From Streptomyces griseoruber (GTDB taxonomy: Bacteria; Actinomycetota; Actinomycetes; Streptomycetales; Streptomycetaceae), in contig NZ_KQ948777.1 in NCBI RefSeq assembly GCF_001514205.1, positions 222,812 to 286,811 on the forward strand: a DNA stretch of 64,000 nt. The letters run 5' to 3'. The notes under the pieces are model-generated. The model was not told where the DNA came from. It did no database searches and saw only the letters and a list, made by a program, of their open reading frames with translations. Position numbers and translations under genes: made by a program. Positions 17,358 through 36,534 of the stretch are shown one piece after another. How positions within the stretch are numbered: the first letter of the stretch is position 1; each line of letters starts with the position of its first letter.

Positions 17358-19142
17358 ATGTCGACCGACACGCGTGTGGCCCCCGCGACCCTGCGTACGG
17401 CGTCCGGACGCGAGGCCGGCCGGTGGGTCACGGCGCACTGCCGCGAGGTGCCCTGGCTGACCGCGGCCACCGTGCTCACCACGGTGGCCGGGGCGGCGCT
17501 CCAGGTGCTCCCCGTGCTCCTGCTCGGCAGGGTGGTCGACGCAGTGGTCGAGGGCGAGTCGCGCTCGGTCCTCGTCACCGTCGGAGTGCTGATCGCGGTC
17601 GCCGCGCTGCTCGGCGCGGCGGCCACCGCGGTGTCGACCTACCTGATCGGGCGGCTGGGCGCGGACCTGCTCGCCCGGCTGCGGGAGGGCGCCGTCCGCG
17701 CGGTGCTCGGCATGCCGAGCGCACGCATCGAGGAGGTCGGCCGCGGAGACGTCCTCTCCCGGGTCGGCGACGACGTGGCCGTGATCTCCAAGGGCATCCG
17801 TACGGCCGTCCCCACCGTGTTCTCGGCAGGGGTGCTGGTCACCATCGCCACGGCCGGCATGTTCGGACTGGACTGGCGGCTGGGCCTGGCCGGCGCCGCG
17901 GCCCTGCCGGCCTACGCGCTGGCCCTGCGCTGGTACCTGCCCCGCTCCGCGCCCCTCTACCAGCGGCAGCGGATGGCCCAGGCCGACCGTGCCCAGGCCC
18001 TGATCAGCGGCCTGAACGGGATCGACACGGTCCGTGCCTACCGCCTCGAGGACACCTTCCGTGAGAAGGTCACCGCCGAGTCGTGGCGGGTGCGCAACCT
18101 GGGCATCGACGTGTTCCGGTTCTTCGGCCGGTTCGTCGGCCGGGAGAACCGCGCCGAGTTCATCGGGCTGGTCCTGATCCTCCTGGTCGGATACGGCCTG
18201 CTGGAGACGGACGCCGCCACCCTGGGCGAGGTGTCCGCGGCGCCGCTGCTGTTCCACCGGCTGTTCACCCCGCTCGGCCTCATCATGTTCACCTTCGACG
18301 AGGCGCAGAAGTCGGGCGCGAGCCTGACCCGGCTGGTCGGTGTGCTGGGGGAGGCCGCCGAGGGCCGGCTCGTGGGCGACCCGGCCGTCGCGCCGGCGGA
18401 CCCCGCGCCCCTGCCGGTGACCGTGAAGGGGCTGACGTTCCGCTACCCCGGCACCGACGAGCCGGTCCTGAGGGACGTCGACCTGACGATCCCGGCCGGC
18501 GGTTCGCTCGCCCTGGTGGGGGCGACGGGCGCGGGCAAGACGACCCTGGCCGCGCTGATCGCGGGCATCGGGACCCCGACGTCCGGGTCCGTGCGCGTCG
18601 GGTCGACCGACCTCGCCGGTCTGGACGAGGCCGGGGCACGGGCCCTGGTGAGCATCCTGACCCAGGAGACCCACGTGTTCTCCGGTCCGCTCGCCGACGA
18701 TCTGCGGCTGGCCGCTCCGGAGGCCACCGACGCCGAGCTGACGGGCGCGCTGCGCAGGGTCGGCGCCGGCGCGTGGGCCGAGGCGCTGCCCGACGGGCTG
18801 TACACCGCGGTCGGCGAGGGCGGCGAGCGCCTGGACGTCACCAAGGTCGCCCAGCTCGCCCTGGCGCGGCTGGTGCTGGCCCGCTCGCCCGTGGTCGTGC
18901 TCGACGAGTCGACCGCGGAGGCGGGCAGCGAGGGCGCCGCGGAACTGGAGCGGGCGGTACTGGCCGCGTGCTCCGGCCGGACCACGCTGTTCGTGGCGCA
19001 CCGGCTCACCCAGGCCATGGCGGCCGACCGGATCGCCGTACTGGACGCGGGACGCGTGGTCGAACAGGGCACGCACGACGAACTGGTGGCTGTGGGCGGC
19101 CGCTACGCACGACTGTGGCGGGCCTGGCGAGAAGGCAGTTGA
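17358..19142 (+). CDS. cchG: CchG: ABC exporter half-transporter with degenerate signature motif
   Basis: A 594-residue protein with an exporter-type membrane domain (about residues 30-330) fused to an ATPase domain. Walker A (GATGAGKTT, near 388), Q-loop (LTQETHVF), Walker B with the catalytic glutamate (VVVLDES, near 512) and H-loop (FVAHR) are intact. Where LSGGQ should be it has LDVTKVAQ (near 491). CchI shows the reverse pattern, so the two are best read as one heterodimer, presumably exporting coelichelin. It starts directly after the cchF stop. Confidence 0.92.
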   Translation: MSTDTRVAPATLRTASGREAGRWVTAHCREVPWLTAATVLTTVAGAALQVLPVLLLGRVVDAVVEGESRSVLVTVGVLIAVAALLGAAATAVSTYLIGRLGADLLARLREGAVRAVLGMPSARIEEVGRGDVLSRVGDDVAVISKGIRTAVPTVFSAGVLVTIATAGMFGLDWRLGLAGAAALPAYALALRWYLPRSAPLYQRQRMAQADRAQALISGLNGIDTVRAYRLEDTFREKVTAESWRVRNLGIDVFRFFGRFVGRENRAEFIGLVLILLVGYGLLETDAATLGEVSAAPLLFHRLFTPLGLIMFTFDEAQKSGASLTRLVGVLGEAAEGRLVGDPAVAPADPAPLPVTVKGLTFRYPGTDEPVLRDVDLTIPAGGSLALVGATGAGKTTLAALIAGIGTPTSGSVRVGSTDLAGLDEAGARALVSILTQETHVFSGPLADDLRLAAPEATDAELTGALRRVGAGAWAEALPDGLYTAVGEGGERLDVTKVAQLALARLVLARSPVVVLDESTAEAGSEGAAELERAVLAACSGRTTLFVAHRLTQAMAADRIAVLDAGRVVEQGTHDELVAVGGRYARLWRAWREGS

Positions 19143-19186
19143 CCGGCCCCAGGCCAGGCAGCCCTCCGTTATGTGAGGCAACTTTC

Positions 19187-30131
<10,945 letters not shown>

Positions 30132-30145
<14 letters not shown>

Positions 30146-31832
30146 CACCCAGCGGCCCCGCACGGGGTCCGACATCCTGCGCACCGCCCTGCGCCGCAAC
30201 CTCGGCGCCATGGCCGGGGGCACCCTCCTCATGGGCCTGTACCAGGCCGGTGAGACGGCGTTCCCGATCGCGCTCGGCCTGATCGTCGAGCACACCCTGC
30301 GCCACCGCAGCCTCGGCTCGCTCGGCCTGTCGATCGCCGCGCTGGCCGTGATCATCACGACGGTGTCGCTGTCGTGGCGGTTCGGCATGCGCGTCCTGCA
30401 GAAGGCCAACACCACGGAGGCGCACCGCTGGCGGGTGCGGGTCGCGGCCTGCGGACTCCAGCCGGTGGCCCGGGACGTCGACCTCAAGTCCGGCGAGGTG
30501 CTGACCATCGCCACCGAGGACGCCGACCAGACCGCCGACATCATCGAGGTGGTGCCGCTGCTGATCAGCTCGCTGGTCGCGGTGGTGGTCGCGGCGGTCG
30601 CGCTGGGCCTCGCCGATCTCCGGCTCGGCCTGCTGGTGATCGTGGGAACCGTCGCGATCATGTCGATCCTGAGCGTGCTGTCCCGGCGGATCGGCTCCAG
30701 CACCCAGGAACAGCAGGCCCGGGTGGCGCGGGCGGGTGCGAAGGTCGCCGACCTGATCACCGGTCTGCGCCCGCTGCACGGCTTCGGCGGCAACCACGCG
30801 GCGTTTTGCTCCTACCGGACGGTCAGCACCGAGGCGCAGCACCAGGCGGTCACCGTCGCCAAGGTCAACGGCGCCTACGCGGGCACCGCGCTGGCCCTCA
30901 ACGCGGTCCTCGCCGGCGCGGTGACCCTGACGGCGGGCTGGCTGGCCTTCGACGGCCGGATCGACATCGGGGAACTCGTCATGGCCGTGGGGCTGGCGCA
31001 GTTCATCATGGACCCGCTCAAGCTGTTCTCGGAGATGCCCAAGTACGTCATGATCGCCCGGGCCTCGGCCGAGCGGATGGCGCTGGTGCTGGCCGCGCCG
31101 CCGGTGACGGTCCCGGGGCCGGAACGCCCGGCCGCGGGCGGGGGACTGGAGATCGACTGTGTGCGGTACGGGTCCCTGCGCCGGCTGAAGCTCCAGGTGT
31201 CCGCCGGTGAGTTCGTGGCGATCGCCGCCTACCAGCCGCGTACGGCCGCCGACCTCGCGTCGGTCCTGGCCGTCAACGTGCCGCCGGAGGCGTACGAGGG
31301 CGTGGTGCGGGTCGGCGGGCGGGAGCTGGCGGACCTCTCCATCGAGGCGCTCCGCGCGCACCTGCTGGTGAACCCCTACGACGGGGAGATCTTCGCGGGC
31401 ACCCTCCGCACCAACATCGACCCGTCGGGCAGCAGCCGGCTGGTCCCCGAGGCCGTCGAGGCGTCCATGCTCACCGATGTCGTCGCCCTCCACCGCGAGG
31501 GACTCGAGTACGGTGTCCGCGACCGCGGCGCGAACCTCTCCGGCGGGCAGCGTCAACGGCTGTCCCTGGCCCGCGCCCTGGCCGCCGACACCGAGGTCCT
31601 GGTCCTGCACGACCCGACGACGGCCGTGGACGCCGTGACCGAACAGCTCATCGCCCGGGGCGTCGCCCGACTGCGCCGGGGCCGCACCACCCTCGTCATC
31701 ACCAGCAGTCCCGCCCTGCTCGACGCCGCCGACCGTGTCCTGGTCCTGGACGACGGCGTCATCACGGCCGAGGACACCCACCGCAACCTGCTGGCGACGG
31801 ACGAGGAGTACTGCGCGGCGGTGGCCCGGTGA
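30132..31832 (+). CDS. cchI: CchI: ABC exporter half-transporter with degenerate ATP site
   Basis: A 566-residue protein with an exporter-type membrane domain (about residues 20-310) and an ATPase domain. The signature is perfect (NLSGGQRQRLSLARAL, near 469), but Walker A is replaced by AAYQPRTAADL (near 363). The Q-loop Gln is Asn (LLVNPYDG), Walker B reads VLVLHDP instead of the usual LDEP, and the H-loop His is Ser (LVITSS). These losses complement the single loss in CchG. ATG 30132 lies inside the end of cchH, giving translational coupling. It converges on cchJ with a single base between the stops. Confidence 0.92.
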
Positions 31833-31833
31833 G

Positions 31834-32934
31834 CTAACCGAGGGCCCAGGCGACATCCCTGAGCAGGGCGTGGCGCCACCCCGCGCGGTCGTGGTCGGAC
31901 GGTGACCGTGAGACCCGTACGGTGGCGCCGGCCTGCCGGGTCAGGTTCTCGGTCAGCTCGCAGTGGGGCAGCATCCGTGTCTCGTGTTCCCCCACGTCGA
32001 ACGCGATCCGCAGACCGGACAGATCGGGGCGCTCGCGCAGCCGGTCGGCGACGGCACCCCCGGCCGGGCCGCCCAGCGGGTCGGCGAGGTCCAGGGCTCC
32101 GGGCGTCCACCAGAAGGATCCCGACTGGCAGGCGACGCGGGACACCAGCTCCGGGAACTCCAGGGCCGCGTACAGCGCGCTCAGCCCGCCGAGGCTCTGC
32201 CCGGCGACCACCAGTCGCTCCGGGTCGGCGGGTATCCCGGACTCGGCGACCAGCGGGAGCAGTTCGTCGCGGACCGCCTCCCACAGGTCGGGCCGGCACG
32301 CGAACTCGGCCACCCGGTCCCCGGCCGGGAGGAAGACGAGGGTGACGGGGGGCAGTTCACCGGCGGCGACGGCCGAGTCGAACGCGGTCATGGCCGGGTG
32401 CAGATACAGCCAGTCGTCCCCGTCGAGCAGCAGGACGACCGGCCCGCCGCCTCCCGCCGGGTGGATCCGGACGGTCCGCCGGTCGCCGAGCCGGGCACTG
32501 GCCCAGCGGATCCGGGCGAGCGGCACGGGCAGGACGCCGTCCGCGCCGAGCGCGGGCCAGTGCGGCTGGGCCGGGGCGTCCGGGGTCGCGGCGATGGACC
32601 GGTCACCGCCCGCGCCGACCGGGTTGAACGGGTCGGCGTACGTTTCGTCACCCGCGAGGAACCGGTAGGTCACCCGCAGCCGCGCGGGCATGCGCACCGC
32701 GGCGTACCAGCAGTCCGAGGCGCCCCACCGGCGCAGCCGCACCGGCTCCGACCAGCTCTCGAAACCGACGCTCGCCTCGGACCCGCGCCACAGGAACAGG
32801 GTCAGCCAGCCGCCGTCCTCGGCGGGTATCGACGCCGGCGCTGCCGCCGCCGCCCAGAACGCGTCGGTGCCGGGTGTGCCGGGCAGCCCGAACCCGGCGA
32901 AGCCGTCTGTCATTTCGGCCGGGAGGCCCCGCAT
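31834..32934 (-). CDS. cchJ: CchJ: siderophore esterase (Fes/IroE-like alpha/beta hydrolase)
   Basis: A 366-residue esterase. An N-terminal domain (GFESWSEPVRLRRWG, WYAAVRMPARLRVTYRF) is typical of enterochelin esterases. It precedes a hydrolase domain with the nucleophile elbow AGQSLGG (Ser near 246) and a C-terminal SDHDRAGWRHAL holding the catalytic His. In coelichelin clusters CchJ is thought to act in peptide release or recycling because CchH lacks a thioesterase; in other systems relatives cleave ferri-siderophores inside the cell. AAGGAG precedes ATG 32932-32934. It is divergent from cchK and shares its iron box. Confidence 0.9.
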   Translation of the reverse strand: MRGLPAEMTDGFAGFGLPGTPGTDAFWAAAAAPASIPAEDGGWLTLFLWRGSEASVGFESWSEPVRLRRWGASDCWYAAVRMPARLRVTYRFLAGDETYADPFNPVGAGGDRSIAATPDAPAQPHWPALGADGVLPVPLARIRWASARLGDRRTVRIHPAGGGGPVVLLLDGDDWLYLHPAMTAFDSAVAAGELPPVTLVFLPAGDRVAEFACRPDLWEAVRDELLPLVAESGIPADPERLVVAGQSLGGLSALYAALEFPELVSRVACQSGSFWWTPGALDLADPLGGPAGGAVADRLRERPDLSGLRIAFDVGEHETRMLPHCELTENLTRQAGATVRVSRSPSDHDRAGWRHALLRDVAWALG

Positions 32935-32982
32935 GGACGTCTCCTTGTGAGGGGGAAGGGGGAGAGGTTAGGCTCGTTCCAA

Positions 32983-33001
32983 TTAGGCGAGGCTAACCTA
33001 A
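32983..33001. promoter_or_regulatory. Iron box shared by cchJ and cchK
   Basis: TTAGGCGAGGCTAACCTAA is a near-perfect 19-bp palindrome, 49 bp before the cchJ start and 28 bp before the cchK start. A partial second site (GGTTAGGCTCG) adjoins it on the cchJ side. Confidence 0.88.
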
Positions 33002-33028
33002 TCTTGACCTTTCCGGGAGGCACTCAGC

Positions 33029-33241
33029 ATGAGCACCAACCCCTTCGACGACGCCGACGGGCGTTTCCTGGTCCTGGTGAACGACGAGGGCCAGCACTCG
33101 CTCTGGCCGTCCTTCGCCGAGGTGCCCGGAGGGTGGACGGTCGTCCTCGACGGCGGCACCCGGGAAGCGTGCCTGGAGTACATCGAGGCGAACTGGACCG
33201 ATCTGCGGCCCCGGTCCCTCGCCGCGTCCATGGACACATGA
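33029..33241 (+). CDS. cchK: CchK: MbtH-like protein
   Basis: A 70-residue MbtH-family protein: NPFDDADGRFLVLVNDEGQHSLWP, then VPGGWTVVLDGGTREACLEYI and NWTDLRPRSL. Conserved tryptophans and prolines are present. MbtH proteins bind adenylation domains and are needed for their folding or activity, here presumably those of CchH. GGGAGG lies upstream of ATG 33029. Confidence 0.96.
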   Translation: MSTNPFDDADGRFLVLVNDEGQHSLWPSFAEVPGGWTVVLDGGTREACLEYIEANWTDLRPRSLAASMDT

Positions 33242-33247
33242 AGGCCA

Positions 33248-33266
33248 TTAGGCAAGGCTAGCCTTA
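33248..33266 (+). promoter_or_regulatory. Iron box and embedded -10 element before the GNAT gene
   Basis: TTAGGCAAGGCTAGCCTTA matches the iron-box consensus and ends 4 bp before the GTG at 33271. Within it TAGCCT sits at -12 to -7 if the G of GTG is +1, fitting a leaderless mRNA whose promoter is covered by the iron repressor. Confidence 0.8.
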
Positions 33267-33270
33267 TCTC

Positions 33271-33786
33271 GTGACCCCGACCACGGCTACGCCGCACCCT
33301 GTCCCGCCGCTCGCGCACCCCTTGGCGGCACCGCTCGTACGCGCCGCGTGCCGCGAGGACGCCCCCGCCCTCGCCGCTCTGTCCCGTCCGTTCGTGCGCG
33401 CGGGGGCACTGCGCGAACGGCCCCTCTCGCTGTACGCGGCCCACGCGGCCGACTTCCTCGTGGTGGAGGCCCTCGACGGCACGCTCGAGGGGTGTCTGGG
33501 GCTGCGGACGCATCCGGACGGCGATCACGGCCCGGCCGGCGTCCTGTACAACTTCTGCGTGGCCCGGCACCGGCAGGGCCGCGGAACCGGGGCGCGTCTT
33601 CTGGAGGCGGCCCTGGCCCGGGCCCGTGCCCTGTCGCTGGGCGCCCTGTTCACGGCGACGACCGGCGGGGGCGGCCTCTTCCTGCGTCACGGCTTCACGC
33701 CGACCGGCCCCTCTCCGGCACCGGCCGACTGGGTGCGGTCCCTGGACCCGCGGCGCGACGCCCGGGTCCTGGGGCGGGCGTTGTAG
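33271..33786 (+). CDS. GNAT acetyltransferase, N-acetylglutamate synthase-like (iron-controlled)
   Basis: A 171-residue single GNAT domain. The acetyl-CoA loop reads RHRQGRGTGARLLEAAL (Q/RxxGxG/A). Family-specific features match the short actinobacterial ArgA: ALRERPLSLYAAHAADFLVVE near residue 46, FLRHGF near 131 and a C-terminal RRDARVLGRAL like the RRSKVL end of N-acetylglutamate synthases. It would acetylate glutamate, the first step of ornithine synthesis. It starts 4 bp after an iron box and faces argB tail to tail across 43 bp, so both seem tied to coelichelin production. A different amine substrate cannot be excluded. Confidence 0.75.
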   Translation: MTPTTATPHPVPPLAHPLAAPLVRAACREDAPALAALSRPFVRAGALRERPLSLYAAHAADFLVVEALDGTLEGCLGLRTHPDGDHGPAGVLYNFCVARHRQGRGTGARLLEAALARARALSLGALFTATTGGGGLFLRHGFTPTGPSPAPADWVRSLDPRRDARVLGRAL

Positions 33787-33829
33787 CGGCGCACGCCATC
33801 GGGTGGGCTCCCGCCGTCCGGGCGGAAGC

Positions 33830-34735
33830 TCACCCGCCCCGGTGCTCGGGACCGTCGTCCGGGACCACGGTCGTCCCGGACCCCTCCTTGCCCAGCAGGC
33901 CCCGCAGCAGTGCGTGCGGCACCCTCCCGTCGAGCACCCGGGCCCGGTGCACACCGGCCCGGACGGCCCGCAGGCAGCCCTCCATCTTCGGCAGCATCCC
34001 GGTCGCCAACTCCGGCAGCAGGAGTTCGAGTTCGCCGGCCGTGAGGCGCTCGATCACCTCGGTGCCGCGCGGCCAGTCGGCGTAGAGCCCCGCCACGTCG
34101 GTGAGCACCACCAGACGGGCGGCGCCGAGGGCCACCGCCAGCGCGGACGCCGCGAGGTCCGCGTTGATGTTGTAGACCTCTCCGTCCTCGCCGCGTGCCA
34201 CGGGGGAGACCACGGGGATGTGCCCCTGCTCCAGGAGGGCCCGCACCGCCCCCGGGTTCACGTCGACGATGTCGCCGACCAGACCGATGTCCACCGGCCG
34301 GCCGTCCATCCGGGCCGGCCGGCGCACGGCGGTCATCGTGTGCGCGTCCTCGCCCGTGATCCCGACGGCGAACGGGCCGTGGGCGTTGATGTGCCCGACC
34401 AGGTCCCGCTGGACCCTGCCCGTCAGCACCATGCGCACCACGTCCATGGTCTCGGGGGTGGTGACCCTCAGGCCCGCCTCGAAGCGGCTCTCCAGTCCGA
34501 GGCGGTCGAGCATCGCGCTGATCTGCGGGCCCCCGCCGTGCACGACGACCGGGCGCAGGCCCGCGTGCCACAGCTCCACCACATCCTGGGCGAAGGCCTG
34601 CTGGAGGCTCCCGTCCACCATGGCGTTGCCGCCGTACTTGACGACGACCGTGCTGCCCCGGAGCTCTTCGGCCGGGGATTGCCCGGGTGTGCGCTCCGCG
34701 ACGGCGGTGGTCACGTCTGCGGCCCCTGCGGTCAT
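33830..34735 (-). CDS. argB: N-acetylglutamate kinase (iron-controlled ArgB paralogue)
   Basis: A 301-residue amino-acid kinase. It shows VVKYGGNAM (phosphate-binding lysine and glycines), VVVHGGGPQISAML, RFEAGLRVTT, VNPGAVRALLEQGHIPVVSPVA, YNINADLAASALAVALGA and LTDVAGLY, all classic for N-acetylglutamate kinase, the second step of arginine/ornithine synthesis. The partners argC, argJ and argD are absent, so this is not the housekeeping operon. A 19-bp iron box lies about 94 bp upstream. GGGGAG precedes ATG 34733-34735. I infer a second copy that raises ornithine supply under iron starvation. Confidence 0.9.
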   Translation of the reverse strand: MTAGAADVTTAVAERTPGQSPAEELRGSTVVVKYGGNAMVDGSLQQAFAQDVVELWHAGLRPVVVHGGGPQISAMLDRLGLESRFEAGLRVTTPETMDVVRMVLTGRVQRDLVGHINAHGPFAVGITGEDAHTMTAVRRPARMDGRPVDIGLVGDIVDVNPGAVRALLEQGHIPVVSPVARGEDGEVYNINADLAASALAVALGAARLVVLTDVAGLYADWPRGTEVIERLTAGELELLLPELATGMLPKMEGCLRAVRAGVHRARVLDGRVPHALLRGLLGKEGSGTTVVPDDGPEHRGG

Positions 34736-34828
34736 GCTCGCTCCCCTGTGCGGTGTCCCGGTGTGGTCACGCGTCGCGCCGTTCCCTCCCCTGACGGTGT
34801 TCCGCACGGAACCGACCCCAAGATTTTG

Positions 34829-34847
34829 TTAGCTTAGCCTACCCTAA
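34829..34847 (-). promoter_or_regulatory. Iron box before argB
   Basis: On the minus strand it reads TTAGGGTAGGCTAAGCTAA, close to the DmdR/IdeR consensus. It ends 94 bp before the argB start and lies just after the terminator of the next gene. Confidence 0.82.
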
Positions 34848-34872
34848 TGTTCCTGGGGGTATTCCTGTATTC

Positions 34873-34904
34873 GGGGCCTCGGGGAAAGGCTCCCCCGAGG
34901 CCCC
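34873..34904 (-). terminator. Hairpin terminator of the secreted phosphodiesterase gene
   Basis: A 12-bp perfect stem (GGGGCCTCGGGG paired with CCCCGAGGCCCC) with an 8-base loop, 26 bp beyond the stop. It shields the argB promoter from readthrough. Confidence 0.75.
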
Positions 34905-34929
34905 GGGGTGATGCCGAAGGGGCGGCGGA

Positions 34930-36267
34930 TCAGCGCTGGGTGTAGAGGAAGCCGACCTTGTCGACCTCGTCGCCGGAACGCCCGTGGAACCCGGCGATCT
35001 GCCAGCCGCTGGGAGCGGTGCGGGTCACGCAGTCCGAGGTCGTGGTGCCACCGGCCAGGGTGCGGCCGAGGTTCGTCGTGAACCTGGCGTAGAAGATCCG
35101 CGTGTGGCCGTCCTTCTCGGCCTGGCACAGATACGCCGTCGTCACGTACTCGCCGCTGCCCAGCGTCAGCGAGGACGCGGTGCCGCCGGTCCCGCCGTGG
35201 GCGAGGGTGGTGCCGTTCGACAGGGTCACGCTCAGCTGGTCGACCCGGGAACCCGCCCGCAGCGCGATGGTGGAGGCGCGGGCACCGGCCGGCACGCTGT
35301 TGATGTCGTTGTAGTAGTCGCCGTGCGGGCCGCCGAACTGGTCGCTCAGCTGGAAGGCGGAGTTGCGCGACCAGCTGAAGCCGACGGTGATCGGGTCGTG
35401 GTCGGAGAGCATCAGCCCGTCGTCGGTGAGGAACTTGGCATGCTCGTTGTTGTACGCGGTGGCGTTGAGCGAGACGAGCTTGCTGCCCCGGTAGAGGACC
35501 TTGTCGACGACCTCGCAGGTGTTGGGGACGGTCGCCCCCGACTGGTCGCAGACCAGGGCGTCACTGCCCTTGGCGGGCGCCGAGCCGCCGCGGATCAGCT
35601 GGACCCAGGCGTCGGTCAGGCCGTTGGCGGCGGCGAACTCGGCGATGGTGTCGCCGGAGCGGGTGTAGCGCGTGTTGGTGTCCCCCATCACCACGACCGC
35701 GTTCCCGGCGGAGTGGGTCGAGATGAACGCGGTGAGCTGCGCCAGGTTGTCCGCGCGCGAGGCGAGGTCCCCGTCACTGGTCCCGGCGTTGGTGTGCACG
35801 TTGTAGAAGTCGACGTACACCCCTTCGGCGAGACGCTCGCGCATGAAGGTGAAGCCCTTCGGGGTGAGGCAGTCGCCCGAGTCCAGCTGGCAGGAGTTCC
35901 AGCCCACCCGCTCGAAGTCGTCCGCGTCGTAGGAGATCTTCGACAGCGTGTTGAGCCCGCTGCCGATCCCGGCGCCGCCGCTGGTGGGGGTGCGGTAGGC
36001 GTGCGCGGTGTCGGCCGCGTACAGGTAGGCGTGGTAGTTGAAGTCCTCCTGCACATGCACGATGTCGTACGGCGCGATCCGCCCGCCGATGGTGGTCGTG
36101 CTGGACTGGCGGGGCGTCGGCGCGCTGGAGAGGGCCTCGGGCAGTCCGGCCACGTTGTAGCTGAGGACGCTGAAGGTGCCCGAGTCGGCGGCCGCGGCGG
36201 GCGGGGCGGCCGCGGCGAGCCCGCCGAGAGCGGCGGCCGTCGCCGCCAGGCAGGTGAGGAGTCTGCG
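34930..36267 (-). CDS. Secreted endonuclease/exonuclease/phosphatase-family enzyme with jacalin-like lectin domain
   Basis: A 445-residue secreted protein. A signal peptide (about residues 1-27, ending PPAAAA) is followed by a phosphodiesterase domain with FSVLSYNVAGLP, HVQEDFNYHAYL, FYNVHTNAG, VVVMGDTNTRY and the catalytic SDHDPI. This order is shared by bacterial sphingomyelinase C and related DNase I-fold enzymes. The last 130 residues (QFGGPHGDYYNDIN, GSRVDQLSVTLSNG, HGGTGG, LGSGEYV) are a jacalin-like sugar-binding domain. Substrate may be a phospholipid or nucleic acid. AGGAGA precedes ATG 36265-36267. It has no iron box and is probably unrelated to the siderophore genes. Confidence 0.85.
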   Translation of the reverse strand, partial: RRLLTCLAATAAALGGLAAAAPPAAAADSGTFSVLSYNVAGLPEALSSAPTPRQSSTTTIGGRIAPYDIVHVQEDFNYHAYLYAADTAHAYRTPTSGGAGIGSGLNTLSKISYDADDFERVGWNSCQLDSGDCLTPKGFTFMRERLAEGVYVDFYNVHTNAGTSDGDLASRADNLAQLTAFISTHSAGNAVVVMGDTNTRYTRSGDTIAEFAAANGLTDAWVQLIRGGSAPAKGSDALVCDQSGATVPNTCEVVDKVLYRGSKLVSLNATAYNNEHAKFLTDDGLMLSDHDPITVGFSWSRNSAFQLSDQFGGPHGDYYNDINSVPAGARASTIALRAGSRVDQLSVTLSNGTTLAHGGTGGTASSLTLGSGEYVTTAYLCQAEKDGHTRIFYARFTTNLGRTLAGGTTTSDCVTRTAPSGWQIAGFHGRSGDEVDKVGFLYTQR

Positions 36268-36534
36268 CATGGGGTGTGTCTCCTGGGGGGGAAAGCGGTT
36301 GCGGACTTGAATATGGCGGAAGTTACCGCTGGTTACCCCGGGTGTGTCCAGAGTTTGCGCGCTCTTTCGCGGCAGTCGCCGCCCGTACACGGACGATTTG
36401 ACCTCCCGTCATGAAACCGGTGACGGCGCCGCGTTGCCCGCATCCGGGCCGCAAGCCCGCTGCAAGCCCCCTGCAAGGAAACTGCCGTGCGCACCGGGAA
36501 GCCCCTCGCCGAGTGCTGTAGGAAGCGATGAGCG

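Noticed and set aside
33830..34735. Housekeeping arginine operon
   Set aside because: argC, argJ, argD and argR are absent, and an iron box rather than an arginine operator precedes the gene.
34930..36267. Phosphodiesterase as part of the siderophore regulon
   Set aside because: It has no iron box and is cut off from argB by a strong terminator, so iron control is not supported.
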